From assembly GCA_002964805.2 (NCBI GenBank), contig PUDQ02000089.1, forward strand, positions 248,001-312,000: DNA of 64,000 bases, written 5' to 3'. Under the pieces are notes generated by a model. It saw only the letters and a program-made list of their open reading frames with translations, did not search any database and had not been told where the DNA came from. This DNA comes from Trametes villosa. Taxonomy: Eukaryota > Basidiomycota > Agaricomycetes > Polyporales > Polyporaceae. This document shows positions 35,588 to 47,945 of this stretch, one piece after another (the stretch's first letter is position 1; every line of letters starts with the position of its first letter). A program made the translations under genes and the position numbers.

Positions 35588-36334
35588 CTACAAGGAGAAT
35601 CTCCCGCCATACTTCGCACGGTAGCGTTCGGAAATCAACCTCGTAGCTTCCCGGGCGACCTTATGGTCCAGCCTTGCGGATGGGTCGCGGTACCACCCCT
35701 TCACCTCGTCCAGCGTAAGGTGGCGACCAAGCTGTGCGTTGAAACGGTGAATCAGATCTACCGCGTCCTCGATATCGTTGATCCGCCGCTCGCCGTTCTG
35801 CCAGAGAGCCTTGATGACCCGCCCTATCTTCCGATAGAGCTGGAACTTCCACGGAGCAACGTACAGCACGAGGCTGTCCGAGCGGAAGAGCGCCTCGCCC
35901 TGCTGGATGGCCTCCTGGTACGCGCCCCGGTACGGCCCAGCGTTGAGGTAGAAGCTCATGGCTGGGTTGAACCAGAACTTGTCGAGCATGCGCTGCCCCT
36001 CGCCGGTGGGGATCTTCACGTTGTCGGCCAGCCTCTGGATGGAGTTCTCCACCTCGATCTGGTTGGCGTCGAGGGCGAAGTCAACGTCGTGCGTGCTGAT
36101 GCGCGCGCCGAACTTGAGGACGGCGATCGCGCCGCCGGCGACCACAGCGCGGACGGGAAGCTGGAGGCCCATAGCGGGACCTTCCACGCGCAGGGCATCG
36201 GAGAGCGCGACGAGACCTATTGAAAACGATCGCGGAGGTGAGCTTGGGTTAGGAGGAGACTGTCATTCTCGCTTACCTTCTTCAATGTCCTGCTTGCTGA
36301 GCAGCTTCTTCTCGACGGGCATGTGGGCTGCCAT
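35588..36334 (-). CDS. Nucleotidyltransferase-fold protein Y1 (AbiEii/DUF6036-like)
   Basis: Exons 36334-36277 and 36216-35588 give 228 aa. The central motif VVAGGAIAVLKFGARISTHD followed by VDF is the GG...DxD signature of nucleotidyltransferase-fold proteins. Downstream, LVLYVAPWKFQLYRKIGR and RRINDIEDAVDLIHRF match the Lys-containing helix and acidic helix typical of AbiEii/DUF6036-type members. No second catalytic acid was assigned with certainty, so activity is unproven. A TATATA box lies about 145 bp upstream (36478-36483). It converges on X1. The paralogue at 38716-39455 shares the exon 1 length (58 nt) and the intron position. Family assignment is inference from motifs. Confidence 0.75.
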
Positions 36335-37518
36335 GATGTATCGGATGCGGTTGTAGGTGATAGTACTAGGGGCCGTTCGTTAACTGATGCGCAGGGAGCT
36401 GGGAGTTATGAGGACACTTGACGTACCTGAGGAGAGGCTGGAGGGTGATGTTGGATGTCGAGCAGCGACCCAAGGTCCTATATAGTGTCGACGCTTCGAC
36501 ATGCTTAGAACCGGTGCGCTTGGATGTGCGTCGTTGGTCATTGAGTCTGTACGGCTTGGAGTAGCGCTTGGTTCGTGTCTCTGAAAAGGTCAAGGCCGTC
36601 ATTCTTGTTGCCTATGCGGATCCAGCTGGAGATGATTCTAGTATAAGTCATATAAGCCGACTGTGAAATCATAGGGACATTGAGGGCATACAAACATCTA
36701 CGTTGCGCAGAGCATAGTAGAGCGCACGGCCGTACGAGAGAACGCGCCGATCACTCTGTGTCGAGGAGTACTGGCCACGCGAGCGGGCAGAACATACCTC
36801 AACATGGCTGCGAGGTCAAAATCCAGTGCTAGTCTAGGGATAAGCGACGCGATCAAGTTGCCGCAGTTTGGAGCATTGGCCGGCCGAGATGCAAGGAGTA
36901 CATGGAGCCTGGAGGGGCGACAACACTTCCAAGCCAGCATACAAGATAGGGACTTCATGAGAGGGCCATCCAGTAGTACGGCCAGGGGCGTTCTAGAGAA
37001 TGACGGAGACATGTCGCTGCAGAATAAACAAGCTGCTAGGGTGATTTCTGGGGATCTCATGGCATGTATCAGCGTTGGTGTTCACATTGCGTCAATATAG
37101 CATTCCCTACCGACTTCCCTTTGCTGAATGTGATGCATTGGTCGCTGTCCAACCTCAACTAGAGAACATCGAAGGATCGAAACGTTGGGCGTTGCTGTTC
37201 AACTCGTCAGACATGCCGATCGCCCGTTTTGGTGAAGGCTCAGCGCTCATGTTAGACGCCGCAGTCGTGGATCCTCGGAGCCTCAGCCGCGCTTGGCTGA
37301 GACACGGTTCGCCAACGACTACTATGTACTACCTACTACCTGGCGGCGATCTGCACCCAACCATATGTGCATCTTGATTTTACATGCGGGGTAAGCGAGA
37401 TCATCCGACGGTCTTAGTACGACGACGTTCTCGCCATGGCACGTCGCGCTTGTGCGGTGCCAGGCAGAACAAAGGAACACAAAGATGTCTGACGGCGCTA
37501 AATCACGGGGTATAAGTA
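36335..37518. other. Spacer between the two convergent modules
   Basis: 1.18 kb. Contains the Y1 promoter and, at the right end, TATAAG (37511) before X2. A 98-codon frame at 36804-37100 shows no gene-like features and was left out. Confidence 0.5.
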
Positions 37519-38491
37519 ATGGCGCGCACACAACGAGTGAGTGGCACAACCACTCCAGCTGAACCACCATATTCTGACCAAGTGAGTGCGTTCTCATCCG
37601 CGCGTACGAATGCGGCACTGACTACTGCGAATCAGTGTCTTCAACCGCTATCAAGCTCGTCAGGACTGTCACCGATAACGTACTAGCGACGTTGTTCGAG
37701 TTCCTTTGGTCTTCGAGTAAGTCTAGCGACCCCGAACTCCGTGCTTTTTCTCCCTCTAACAAACCTACTTAGAGCTCAAACCCGCGCCGTCCGACACAGA
37801 GGAGGAGCGCTTCCTCAAGGAGAACACAGGGGAATGTTGGGCACACGACCTCGCCGTCGCCATCCGCACAGAATGCATCCACCCATTCCGAAGCCTCTTC
37901 CAGATTCTGTGGCCCTACCCACGGCAGTTCTTGCTCCCCCGCCTGCCCTCGTCGCAGGACTACTTCAACAACCCCGAGCTCGCCGGCCACCTCTGGTACG
38001 ACGAATGGCGATTGGGGAAACACCACCCGTTCCGCGAGCGCGACACGCCTCTCCGTTCTCTGTACCGTATGCACGCGTGGGCATGCGCCTGCGACGAAGT
38101 CGCTCTCGGCTACGAGGCACAGTACTTCTACTCCCACCCCGAGCCGGAGTGGCGCCTCGAGAACGTCCCCGACCCGAAGGACCCCGACCCCGTGCGCTCC
38201 GCCATCCTCGCTGGGCTCGTGGAGATGATGACGCTAACCTTCAACGACCGCTTCGAGCTGGGCTTGCCGCGGCTGGGCGAGGGGATTTCCTACATGTTCT
38301 ACGGCAAGCTAGTGGGGGAGGGGCGCAAGGTGCAGGTACCGGAGGAGCGTCCGCCGGCGTGGGCTGCGAAGGTTGGGCCGGTCCCGGGTCCGCTTGTGGT
38401 GCTGAGGCGCGATGGGCAGACGACGGGTGCGCGTGCGTGGTATAACCGCAACGTCCTTCTCGGCGGCGCGGGATACCTTGAGTGGTGCTGA
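37519..38491 (+). CDS. Unknown protein X2, paralogue of X1
   Basis: Secure parts are the exon ending at 37716 (STAIKLVRTVTDNVLATLFE, then FLWSS) and the main exon 37773-38491, joined by a GTAAGT intron at the same position as in X1 (KLKPA.. after the splice in both). The 5' end is uncertain: ATG 37519 gives MARTQRVSGTTTPAEPPYSD but sits only 8 bp after a TATAAG box, and its GTGAGT donor (37582) is out of phase with the acceptor used in X1 unless a downstream AG at 37655 is taken. Conserved blocks are as listed for X1, ending NVLLGGAGYLEWC. It converges on Y2 with 224 bp between stops. Confidence 0.65.
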
Positions 38492-38715
38492 CGGTGCGTT
38501 CGGGAGAGTCCCGGTTGAGAAAGCGGGCCCGGGGTTTCTGTTATTCTCTGATCCAAGGTCTGCATGGATTGTTTGTAGGATATCTCGTATTTCCTCTTGA
38601 TCCAGTCGTTACGAATAGCGATGTAATAACACGCCTTGAGACTCTATCTACACAATGTACACATTACATATGTTCCATCCAGGCGTCGGTAGATGCGCTT
38701 TGATCCACAGCAGTT

Positions 38716-39455
38716 CTACACCACAAACTCGCCCCCAAACCGCTCACGATAGTTCCTCGCCACCAGCTCCGCCGCCTCCTTACTCAGCCTCGCCCCCGGA
38801 TCCTCATACCACCCACGCACCTCCTCAAACAGCACCTCCCGCCCCTCCCTCTCCCTCATATGCCTCAGAATATTCCCCGCATCCTCCACATCCGTCGCGC
38901 GCACCTCCAGGCCACACCTCACATCCCGGCTCATCCTTGCGAGCTTGCGGAACAGCTGAAAGCGCCATGGGGCAGCGTACAGCACGAGGTGCGGCGCGGC
39001 GAATACGGCCTCGCCCTGCGCGAGCGCGGCGCCATAGGTGTCCCCGTACGGCGCCATGTGCGCGTAGAAGCGCACCGCGGGGTTGAACCAGTAGTGGCCC
39101 AGGTCCGCTTCTCCCCCGTGGCGGACGCGGTCTGAGGCGGCGAGGCGGACGAGGGCCTCTTCGAGCGCGCCGTCGGCGGGCCCGAGCGTGAAGTCGACGT
39201 CGAGCGTGCTGGTGCGCGTGCCGAAGCGGAGGACGGCGAGCGCGCCGCCGGCGACCATCGCGCGGATGGGGAGCGCGTCTTGGGTGAGCCCGAAGGAGGC
39301 GTGGTTTTCGCCGATGGCGGCGGATAGGGCGTTGAGGCCTGTGGTGAGGCGCGGTTCGTTAGTGTCGTTGATCGCGACGCAGGAAGGGTGAACTCGCCTC
39401 CTTCAATCTCGGCCTTGCTGAGCCTCTTTTCGAAACGTTTGAGGCGATGAGCCAT
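38716..39455 (-). CDS. Nucleotidyltransferase-fold protein Y2, paralogue of Y1
   Basis: Exons 39455-39398 and 39338-38716 give 226 aa. The motif MVAGGALAVLRFGTRTSTLD then VDFTL matches the GG...DxD core; LVLYAAPWRFQLFRKLAR and RATDVEDAGNILRHM correspond to the C-terminal helices. The intron has a GC-AG border (GCGAGT donor) where Y1 has GTAAGC at the identical position. TATATAAGG lies at 39619-39626, 165 bp upstream. The frame is intact over its full length. Codon usage is strongly GC-biased compared with Y1, so the copies have been separate for some time. Confidence 0.75.
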
Positions 39456-40106
39456 TATGTCTGCTGGGAACGTGACGAAAGAGGTCTATAAGCGATCGCC
39501 GTCAGTAAGTCGTTACTTCACCGGAGTATTAGGCCAACTTACTTGTGAATGCGTTAAGGTTTCTAGCAGGGGTCCTAATGGCGGTAGCAGCCAAGAACTG
39601 ACAAACTCGTCGGAGGCCTTATATATGCGCTTCCTGCCAGTGCCACTGGGGATACACGCATTGCTGTCTGATGTCCAGTCTTGAGGGTGGTGGCACAAAG
39701 CAACTCAGGCTGTTGGAACAAAGTCGCGATCATTCAGGTCAGACGCCCGGTCTACGTGCCACCCGCCGTTGTTCTCGTATCCAGTTGTCTCCCCTCGGCG
39801 TACGATGAGTATAAGCGTGATCTACCAAGCGGGGAGGACAAACACACTGACCGTACCCAGGGAGGTGGCACGCGTGGAGGCTCTTTGCGGAGCTGGCAGC
39901 CCGAGTCAAGTGAGATCGATGAATTCATCGCACAAGGTGTCAGACACGTCACCTGTGTAGGTTAAAGTAAAGTACATCGCGGGGCTGGAGGTATACACTA
40001 AATCTACAATCCGTAACGCGGCCTAAACGTGCCCAGAAGTCCAAAAGAGAGGTAGTCGGGGGTTGAGGGAAAGGAGGGTGCAAAACTAGGATCGTCCACG
40101 AAGAGA
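39456..40106. other. Intergenic region upstream of Y2 and downstream of the BRI3-like gene
   Basis: 651 bp with the Y2 promoter (TATATAAGG at 39619-39626). Nothing else recognised. Confidence 0.5.
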
Positions 40107-40763
40107 TCAACAGACGCCTTCGTCCATCGTGACACCACACCGCTCGCAGTAGACCTTGCGGTCCAGCAAGCACAGCCCGACGCCCAACGGGAACCAGAAC
40201 ACCGCAGCGAGGATCCCTACATAGCACGCGGAACGATCAGTACTCCGGATGCGCAGCGCACGGACAATCCGGGGCCCGGGTGACTCACCGAGGATGCCAA
40301 ACTTGGAGCGCCCGACGTGCCCGCCCTGCTGGAGGCAGACCATCTGCGGGTGGTCCGGGGGGAGGAGGGAGACGACGCGCTCGCCGTTGTGCGGGTTGAT
40401 GTAGTTGTACACCGTCGTCGCGGGCATCTGCGGGTGCGCGGGGGAGGTGGACGACTCGCCCGCGGCGTATGGGTCGGACGGGGGAGGGACTTTGACGTCC
40501 TGCGCCTTGGCGGCGCCCTCTGGGACGTATGGTCCGGAGGCTGCAGAGTAAGGATGAGCGTGCATGCAGGTGTTCGAGTTCGGCGCCACGTACTGTATCC
40601 GCCTACTGCGGCGTCATATGAAGGAGGAGCCTGCATGGGCTGTCCTTGTTCATCGTAAACAGTGGTATCTTTCGCCTGCGGGAGTTAGGAGTCAGCGACT
40701 GAACGCGGGTGCGAGAGCAGCAAGAAGGCGCACCATGAAGGTAGTGGAGGGGTCGACGATCAT
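40107..40763 (-). CDS. Small BRI3-like (brain protein I3 family) membrane protein
   Basis: Exons 40763-40734, 40675-40594, 40540-40289 and 40216-40107 give 157 aa. A Pro/Tyr-rich cytosolic N-terminus with PMQAPPSYDAAVGGY (a PPSY-type motif) leads to one hydrophobic helix, GILGILAAVFWFPLGVGLC, followed immediately by LLDRKVYCERCGVTM with a CxxC pair. This arrangement (PPxY region, C-terminal membrane helix, CERCG) is that of BRI3-like endolysosomal proteins; their function is poorly known, and the PPSY motif suggests binding of WW-domain ubiquitin ligases (inference). The start was set at MIVDPSTTFM because the exon 1 splice keeps one frame into AKDTTVYDEQGQPMQ. Shares a promoter region with PRMT1. 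Confidence 0.72.
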
Positions 40764-41288
40764 GGTGTCTGCGCGGGGAGCTGCTTTTGTAGGGAGCTGT
40801 GGGGGTAGCGGAGACGGGCCCCAAGCTGCGCCGGCATGGAGTTTTGTAAGCCCTCGCCCGCAGCGGCCGAGAGCGCCCGGCGGACGTGGAAGCGCGTCGA
40901 ACGCGTCCCCTTCCAGCTCCCCGCAGCGCCACGGCTGCGCTCCCCTGGAGGCTGTGCGCCCCTCCACGCGTCGGTCACGCCCCCGCTAATCTGCGTAACG
41001 CGGCGCGTCCTCCGTGACCAGTCACGGCTCACGCTGATCGCGCGCGATCGAGGCGCGGGCGCCTCCGAGGCGATTTTCTTTTTCGTCCATCGGGCGCTTG
41101 TCGCGGTAATCTCTGGCGCTTCCTCCGCGTGCCGCTCTTCTTTCCACCAGCTCTCTCTTCCTCTTCCTCCCCCTCTCGCCTTCGCGCTCCCTCTGTACTG
41201 CTTATCGCGTGCTTTCTTGTACACGATCGAGACCGGCTGTCTGTTTTTGTAGAGCACTACCTCCTTCCGACGACGATTGTAGCATAAA
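40764..41288. promoter_or_regulatory. Bidirectional promoter region, BRI3-like / PRMT1
   Basis: 525 bp between divergent start codons. A CT-rich tract (41140-41205) precedes the PRMT1 ATG. No TATA box seen, as is usual for housekeeping genes. Confidence 0.5.
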
Positions 41289-42891
<1,603 letters not shown>

Positions 42892-44241
42892 TTTACCTTC
42901 TTGCCATCGCGCGCGGTTCGCTGTCGGGACGCTGCTTCTACGCTACCGCACGTGTGCATCTGCGCGCCGGCATGTTGCTGCTGCTACTCGGCACGCGCCC
43001 ATGGGGACCTGGAACTTGGATCGATCGGACGTCCGCTCGTGGGGGGTCTCGCGTCCACAGGTATTGAGCGAGAGGGAATGGAGGTGAGACCAGCGGCGGC
43101 GGGGAGGTGCGGGTCCGATGCATGGGTGCGTGCGCGGCGGGGTGCTGCTCGGAGCACGGCTCGCTGGTGGGTCAGGCAGGGAAGCTGCTATCGATGTGAT
43201 GTGCTTTCGGGCGGGGCACTGGCTGGGTAGGGCGGTGATGCATATGCCGCCGGTGGCTCTGTTCGGTGTCCGGTGTTCTGTAGCGGGGATTCGGTGTCAG
43301 AGACAAGTCAAAACGTGATACTTCCATCATGGAGGAGCCCGCGCTTTCCATAGGGAAGCCGCGAGAGTTGGATGGCCGCCGGGGAAGCTATAAGTACTGT
43401 GAAGGCGAAGGTTCGGATGCCGCAGGTTGTGCGGGCGGCGAAGTAGATGTGGCGGCTGCGCGCGGGCCTGCCATCGCGTCCGAGCGCGGACGCGCCGAAT
43501 TCGAAGCGGGGGCGTGATGCCCGCCGGCGAGTGTGCGAGCCCCGCGCGCGAACGCGAAGGCGGACGCGGCTGCGCGGGTGGTTCGCGGAGAGACGAGGCG
43601 ATGTCGACGCGGGTGCTGTGTCGTCGCTGCAGCTGTGCCGGCGGCTGCGCGGAGGAGGAATCGAGGATCAGGCGATGGGAAGGCAAAGCCAGCGCCGCGG
43701 AAGCGCACTCGTATCCCAAGCCTCTGCAACGCATCGATCGTGGGAGGGTCGGGCCGGCGCGCGCGAAGAAAGACAATACAATGTCGCGCCATCTCGCTCG
43801 TGCTCTGATTTTCCGGAGATGGGACGAGGGGGAGACAAGGATGATCAGGGAGATGGAGAGGACGCGACGGCCGAGAGGTCGTCGGAGTCGGAGCGCGACG
43901 CGCGGGGTGAGATCATCGATCCTGGAGCACCTGCAGGACCTTGCAGGACCCTGCAGCAGCGCGCGGGCGCTTGCAGCAGGCCGGGCCTATGGCTTCGGAC
44001 TCGGGATCGGGTGTATGTATATAATGATGTCTGCCGACACCGTCCCTGCACCCGACCCTTGGCGTCCTCTCCCACCCCCTCCCGCCCTCTCCCGCCGCCG
44101 TCCCTGCCGCCGTCGCCTGCGAGGACGTCGCGACCCGTGCATCTCTGACACGCGCCGCCACCCCCACCCTGACGACATCGGCCGCATACATATAGGGCCA
44201 TGGACGCGCCCGCAGCCGCCCCTCTACCTGTCTCACGCGCC
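42892..44241. other. Intergenic region before the F-box gene
   Basis: About 1.35 kb without a supported gene. It carries a short direct repeat of CTGCAGGACC type at 43928-43960 and a TATATAG box at 44189-44195, 47 bp before the chosen ATG of the next gene. Confidence 0.5.
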
Positions 44242-46892
44242 ATGCCCTCGCTCCAGTCGCTGCCCGCTGAGATCTTCCTCGAGCTTGCTACTTACCTCTC
44301 CTCGCGCTCTGATGTCCTCCAGCTGAGCCAAGTGGTGAGTCCGGGTTGCTTGTGCGCGCATACAGCCGGGTGTATATGGCCAGATCTGCGGGGAAAGACT
44401 CGGAACCAAGACCTCACTCCCACTGAGACTGGGCCACCCCAGCAAGAGTCATTTCCACACAATTACAGGGCCGCGGTGGTCGGTACATGTTGTGCGCCAG
44501 TGCGCCGCAGCGTTACCTACGAAGGGGGATTAAATACCGTCAGGCCAGTCTGAACGGGACTACCAGTAAGCATGCATACAGGTTCAGGCAGCTTGTATGC
44601 GTGTTCACTGGCGCGTACCGTGTTCGAATAACCCTGGACACTCCGACACTGTGCAAGGCCTTCGCAGTCACGGTGTACACCATTCCTTCATTTGGTCCGG
44701 ACTCTCTACAGCCGCCCCGCATCCTATAGCCGGTCGTGTGTAGTACATGCTGACACTCTCGCGTAGTCTACCGCCGTGTACGCGAAAGTCGTGCCCGCGC
44801 TCTACGCCGATGTCGACCTCCACGGCGCCGAGCAGTGCGAGCGCACGCTCAGCATGATCGAGCGCTGCCCGGACGTCGCTCGGCACGTCCGCCGGCTCAC
44901 CGTGCACCCCGAGCACGAGCTCACGCCGCGTCCCCGGGACCAGTACCGGGCCTGGGACAACGCAGGCGTCGTGTCGCGTTGCGTGATGCGGGCCGCGCGC
45001 AACCTCGACGCGCTCCACCACTTTGAGTGGGACGGGGAGGACATGCTGCCGGATGACCGGATGTGGGCCGAGCTGCGCGCCAGGTGCGTTCTCCCGCCGC
45101 GTGCGTCTCTCGCGCTCGCGCTGAAACACCCCGTCCGCGAAGGTGCCCGTGTCTGAAGTATGTCGGAACGACGTTCGGCTGCTTCCTGCCGCGTCCAACA
45201 AGCAATGTGAGTCCCGCCTGACATCATACCCGCCTCCGTCCGTTCGCCCGCCAACCCCGCCCCCCATGCAACAGCTGTTCCAGTTCAGCGGCCTCGCGGG
45301 GTTCGCGCTCACGCTCAAGGACGGCTTCTACGCGCACTCGCTCCACGTCCCCTCCCGAGGTGGGTCCCCGAAGGGCGCGCAGCTCGTCCGCGGCCGCGCT
45401 GACGCCCACGCCGAGGCAGAGAGCGAGCCCGTGTTCACGCGCCTCTGGGACATGCTCGCGCTGCGCTGCCCCGCGCTCGAGGCGCTCTGCGTCGTCGGCC
45501 ACTCGTCCGAGCCGTCCGAGGCCGCGCGCCTGTACGCGGCGCGCTGGCCGCGCCTCCGCCGCCTCACGCTTGGCGCGCTCGTGTGGAACACGAACGCGCC
45601 GGGGCAGGTCCCCGCCGCGCTCGACTTCAAGGACTTTCTGGAGGCGCACCCGACGATCGAGAGCTTGCATCTCCTTGGACGGCCGAGCGCGAACCAGCTA
45701 GACCTCTCGGAGCTGGACTCGGCGGCACTGCCGAACTTGAAGGAGTTCAGCGGGTCGTTCAGCCATCTGCGCATGCTGGTTGACCGCACGCCCAGCCCTG
45801 ACCCCGATGCGCCGAACGACCCGCAGCCGGCGAACGCGAATGCAGTCACGCCGCCAATCGGGAATACGACTCTCACGAAGACGCTTCAACGCGTCTGCTT
45901 CCCGCATGCGATGCACCTGCGCGACTTGACGCCTCTGACGGTCTCACGCGTGCTGATGGGCTTGCACGGGCTCACGTCGCTCAAGGTGACGTTTGCGATT
46001 CAGGGCGGTTATGACAGTAATGGGATCCTGCGCACGATTGTTGCGTCTTGTCCACATCTGCTCGACCTCGACATCACCTGTACCAACAAGCCTTCATTCT
46101 TCCTGGTAGGTGCTCTCGACGACGATACCCTACCCTGCGAAGCTCACAGATCCACGCCAGGACGCATTCGCCAACGTCCTCCGCGGCCTCACGCGCCTCC
46201 GCACGCTCTCCCTCGCGCTCGTGCGCATGCCGGGCGAAGAGCCGATGCACCTCGGCGCCTCCCGCATCGCGCTCGCGAACCCGCGCCTCCAGTCCTTCGC
46301 CGTCGCCTTCATCCCCGCGCACCCCGGCGCCGACGCGCCCGCGCCCCCGCTCGAGCGCGGCGCGTTCGAGCTCGCGTGCGACGCGCACGGCATCCCCGTC
46401 TGCATGCGCGTCACGCAGCGGCACGCCGTGCCCTGGCTCTGGCCGTGGCCCGCGCTCTGGGCCGAGCTGTGGCCGCTCCCGCTCACCCTCCCCTTCCCCC
46501 GCCCCCTTGGCGCGGCGGACGGCACCGGGGTCGCGGAGTGGTTCGCGGCGGCCGCGGGAGCACTTGGGGTCGATACGCCGCTGCTCCTGCTCGAGGCACG
46601 CGCGCGGACGCTCGGGCTGGGCGAAGCTGCGGATGGAGGGGCGGCGCGCGGCGGGGGGCGGCGCACGCGCGTGCGGCGCTGGGTGTGCGATTTGCGCCCG
46701 AGCGGGCACCCGGACGTCGCGCGCGCGGGCGTGGGCGCGCTGCTGGTGGAGCGCAGCCCGGCGGGCGAGGAGGCGCGTTTGATGGCGTTCTGCCTGTGTC
46801 TCCTTGTCCTCACCGTGTGGGCGCTCGCGAGCAAGGCGATCCGCGAGGCGGCGGCGGGGCAGCCCGAGCAGCCTGTTGGGTTCCTTATCTGA
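44242..46892 (+). CDS. F-box protein with LRR-like C-terminal region and a hydrophobic tail
   Basis: Likely substrate receptor of an SCF ubiquitin ligase. Exons 44242-44334, 44767-45083, 45143-45206, 45275-46105 and 46161-46892 give 678 aa. The N-terminus MPSLQSLPAEIFLELATYLS then VLQLSQVSTAVYAKVV is a fungal F-box. The remainder has irregular leucine-rich segments (RTLSLALVRM, LRRLTLGALVW, NLKEFSGSFSHLRML). A hydrophobic segment close to the C-terminus (LMAFCLCLLVLTVWAL) could anchor it in a membrane. An upstream in-frame ATG at 44200 lies only 5 bp after a TATATAG box, so 44242 was preferred. Intron 1 (432 bp) is far longer than the others and deserves checking. Confidence 0.78.
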
Positions 46893-47945
46893 ACCCGAGC
46901 TTTGAGCGTTTGAGGTGCTGTATTGCTAACTTATTCTTCGTCTTCGCTCTCCGCCCTTCTGCTCTCGTATCGATTTTGACGACTCTCATGACTGGTCTTT
47001 TGCACCGTTATACGCCAGCCGCGCGCTGTGCCCACGTTATTTATCGCACGACGCCCCGATGTTCCCCCCGCACGCACGCACGTACTCATGGACGATGCCA
47101 TCCCACGCATGACAACGACAGCAGCATAGTATGTGGTACTGTATAGTATATTCCGCCCCGACCGATTTGTAGACACGCGTTCGCAGATGCCCCGGTCTCG
47201 TCCCTCCCCGCTCCCGCTCCCGCATGCATGAACAGTAGATTGATGCAGTTCGGCCAGTGTGTGATGTTCGGATAGCTATGTATACTTAATGCACGAGTCA
47301 TGTTTCATTCTGTATGCTATTCTGCAGACAAAATCTCCTTGCATTCAACTAGTTCAGACCCTGAGTTGGACCTGCCTATTACTATTAGCAGGCCTGCGGG
47401 GCACGGGCGCTTGCATTTGGGCCCCTTGACATTGTACCACGACTATCTCAGCCCCGAAAGCGACGCTCGGAAGCTTGAAGGTTTCAAGCTCAAGTACCGG
47501 TCGTACGTGACGATGCCCCGAGGACACCAGGTGATGTGCTGGCGGGATGGGCCAAGCTCTCGTAGGCCCGCTCAGTCACTTTGGGAAGATCGCAAACCTC
47601 TCAAACATGCATTGGTATTCTTGAGTACTACTGAGTCCAGCGTACCCAGTAGACGGCTGTGAAGCACTACTTGTATATAGTCAGATTCAAGAAGAAAAAA
47701 GAGTCCAGCGTACCCGCGCATGGAAAACAGGTGCACTGCTCCCTGCTGGCAGTGAAAAGGTCCGGTATAGCCTCGCCCTGTCCAGCGGTATATACATAGA
47801 TCCGAGTGTTTTGTGAGGGGGCGCCCGTGTACTAGCATTCCCCTCGCACAACCGCTTCCCCTTGGGGGCTTCTGTGAGTCCTTATGCCTACAACACCTGG
47901 CCCTGGTCGTTCAAGCTAACTAACATATACTAGCTTTCAGGCGAG
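46893..47945. other. Intergenic region, no gene seen
   Basis: 1.05 kb between the two F-box genes. Only short frames lacking splice support. A GTGAAGCACTACTTG-type AT-richer stretch near 47660-47840 has no recognisable feature. Confidence 0.5.

Noticed and set aside
36804..37100. 98-codon frame between the X-Y modules
   Set aside because: No homologous frame elsewhere in the window, no splice sites, low-information composition.
32504..39455. Tyrosinase plus X-Y genes considered as a biosynthetic cluster
   Set aside because: No core synthase, transporter or regulator nearby; adjacency alone is not evidence.
45143..47146. 667-codon frame over the F-box gene
   Set aside because: The first two thirds are the true exons 3-4 frame; beyond 46105 it is readthrough out of frame with the final exon at 46161.
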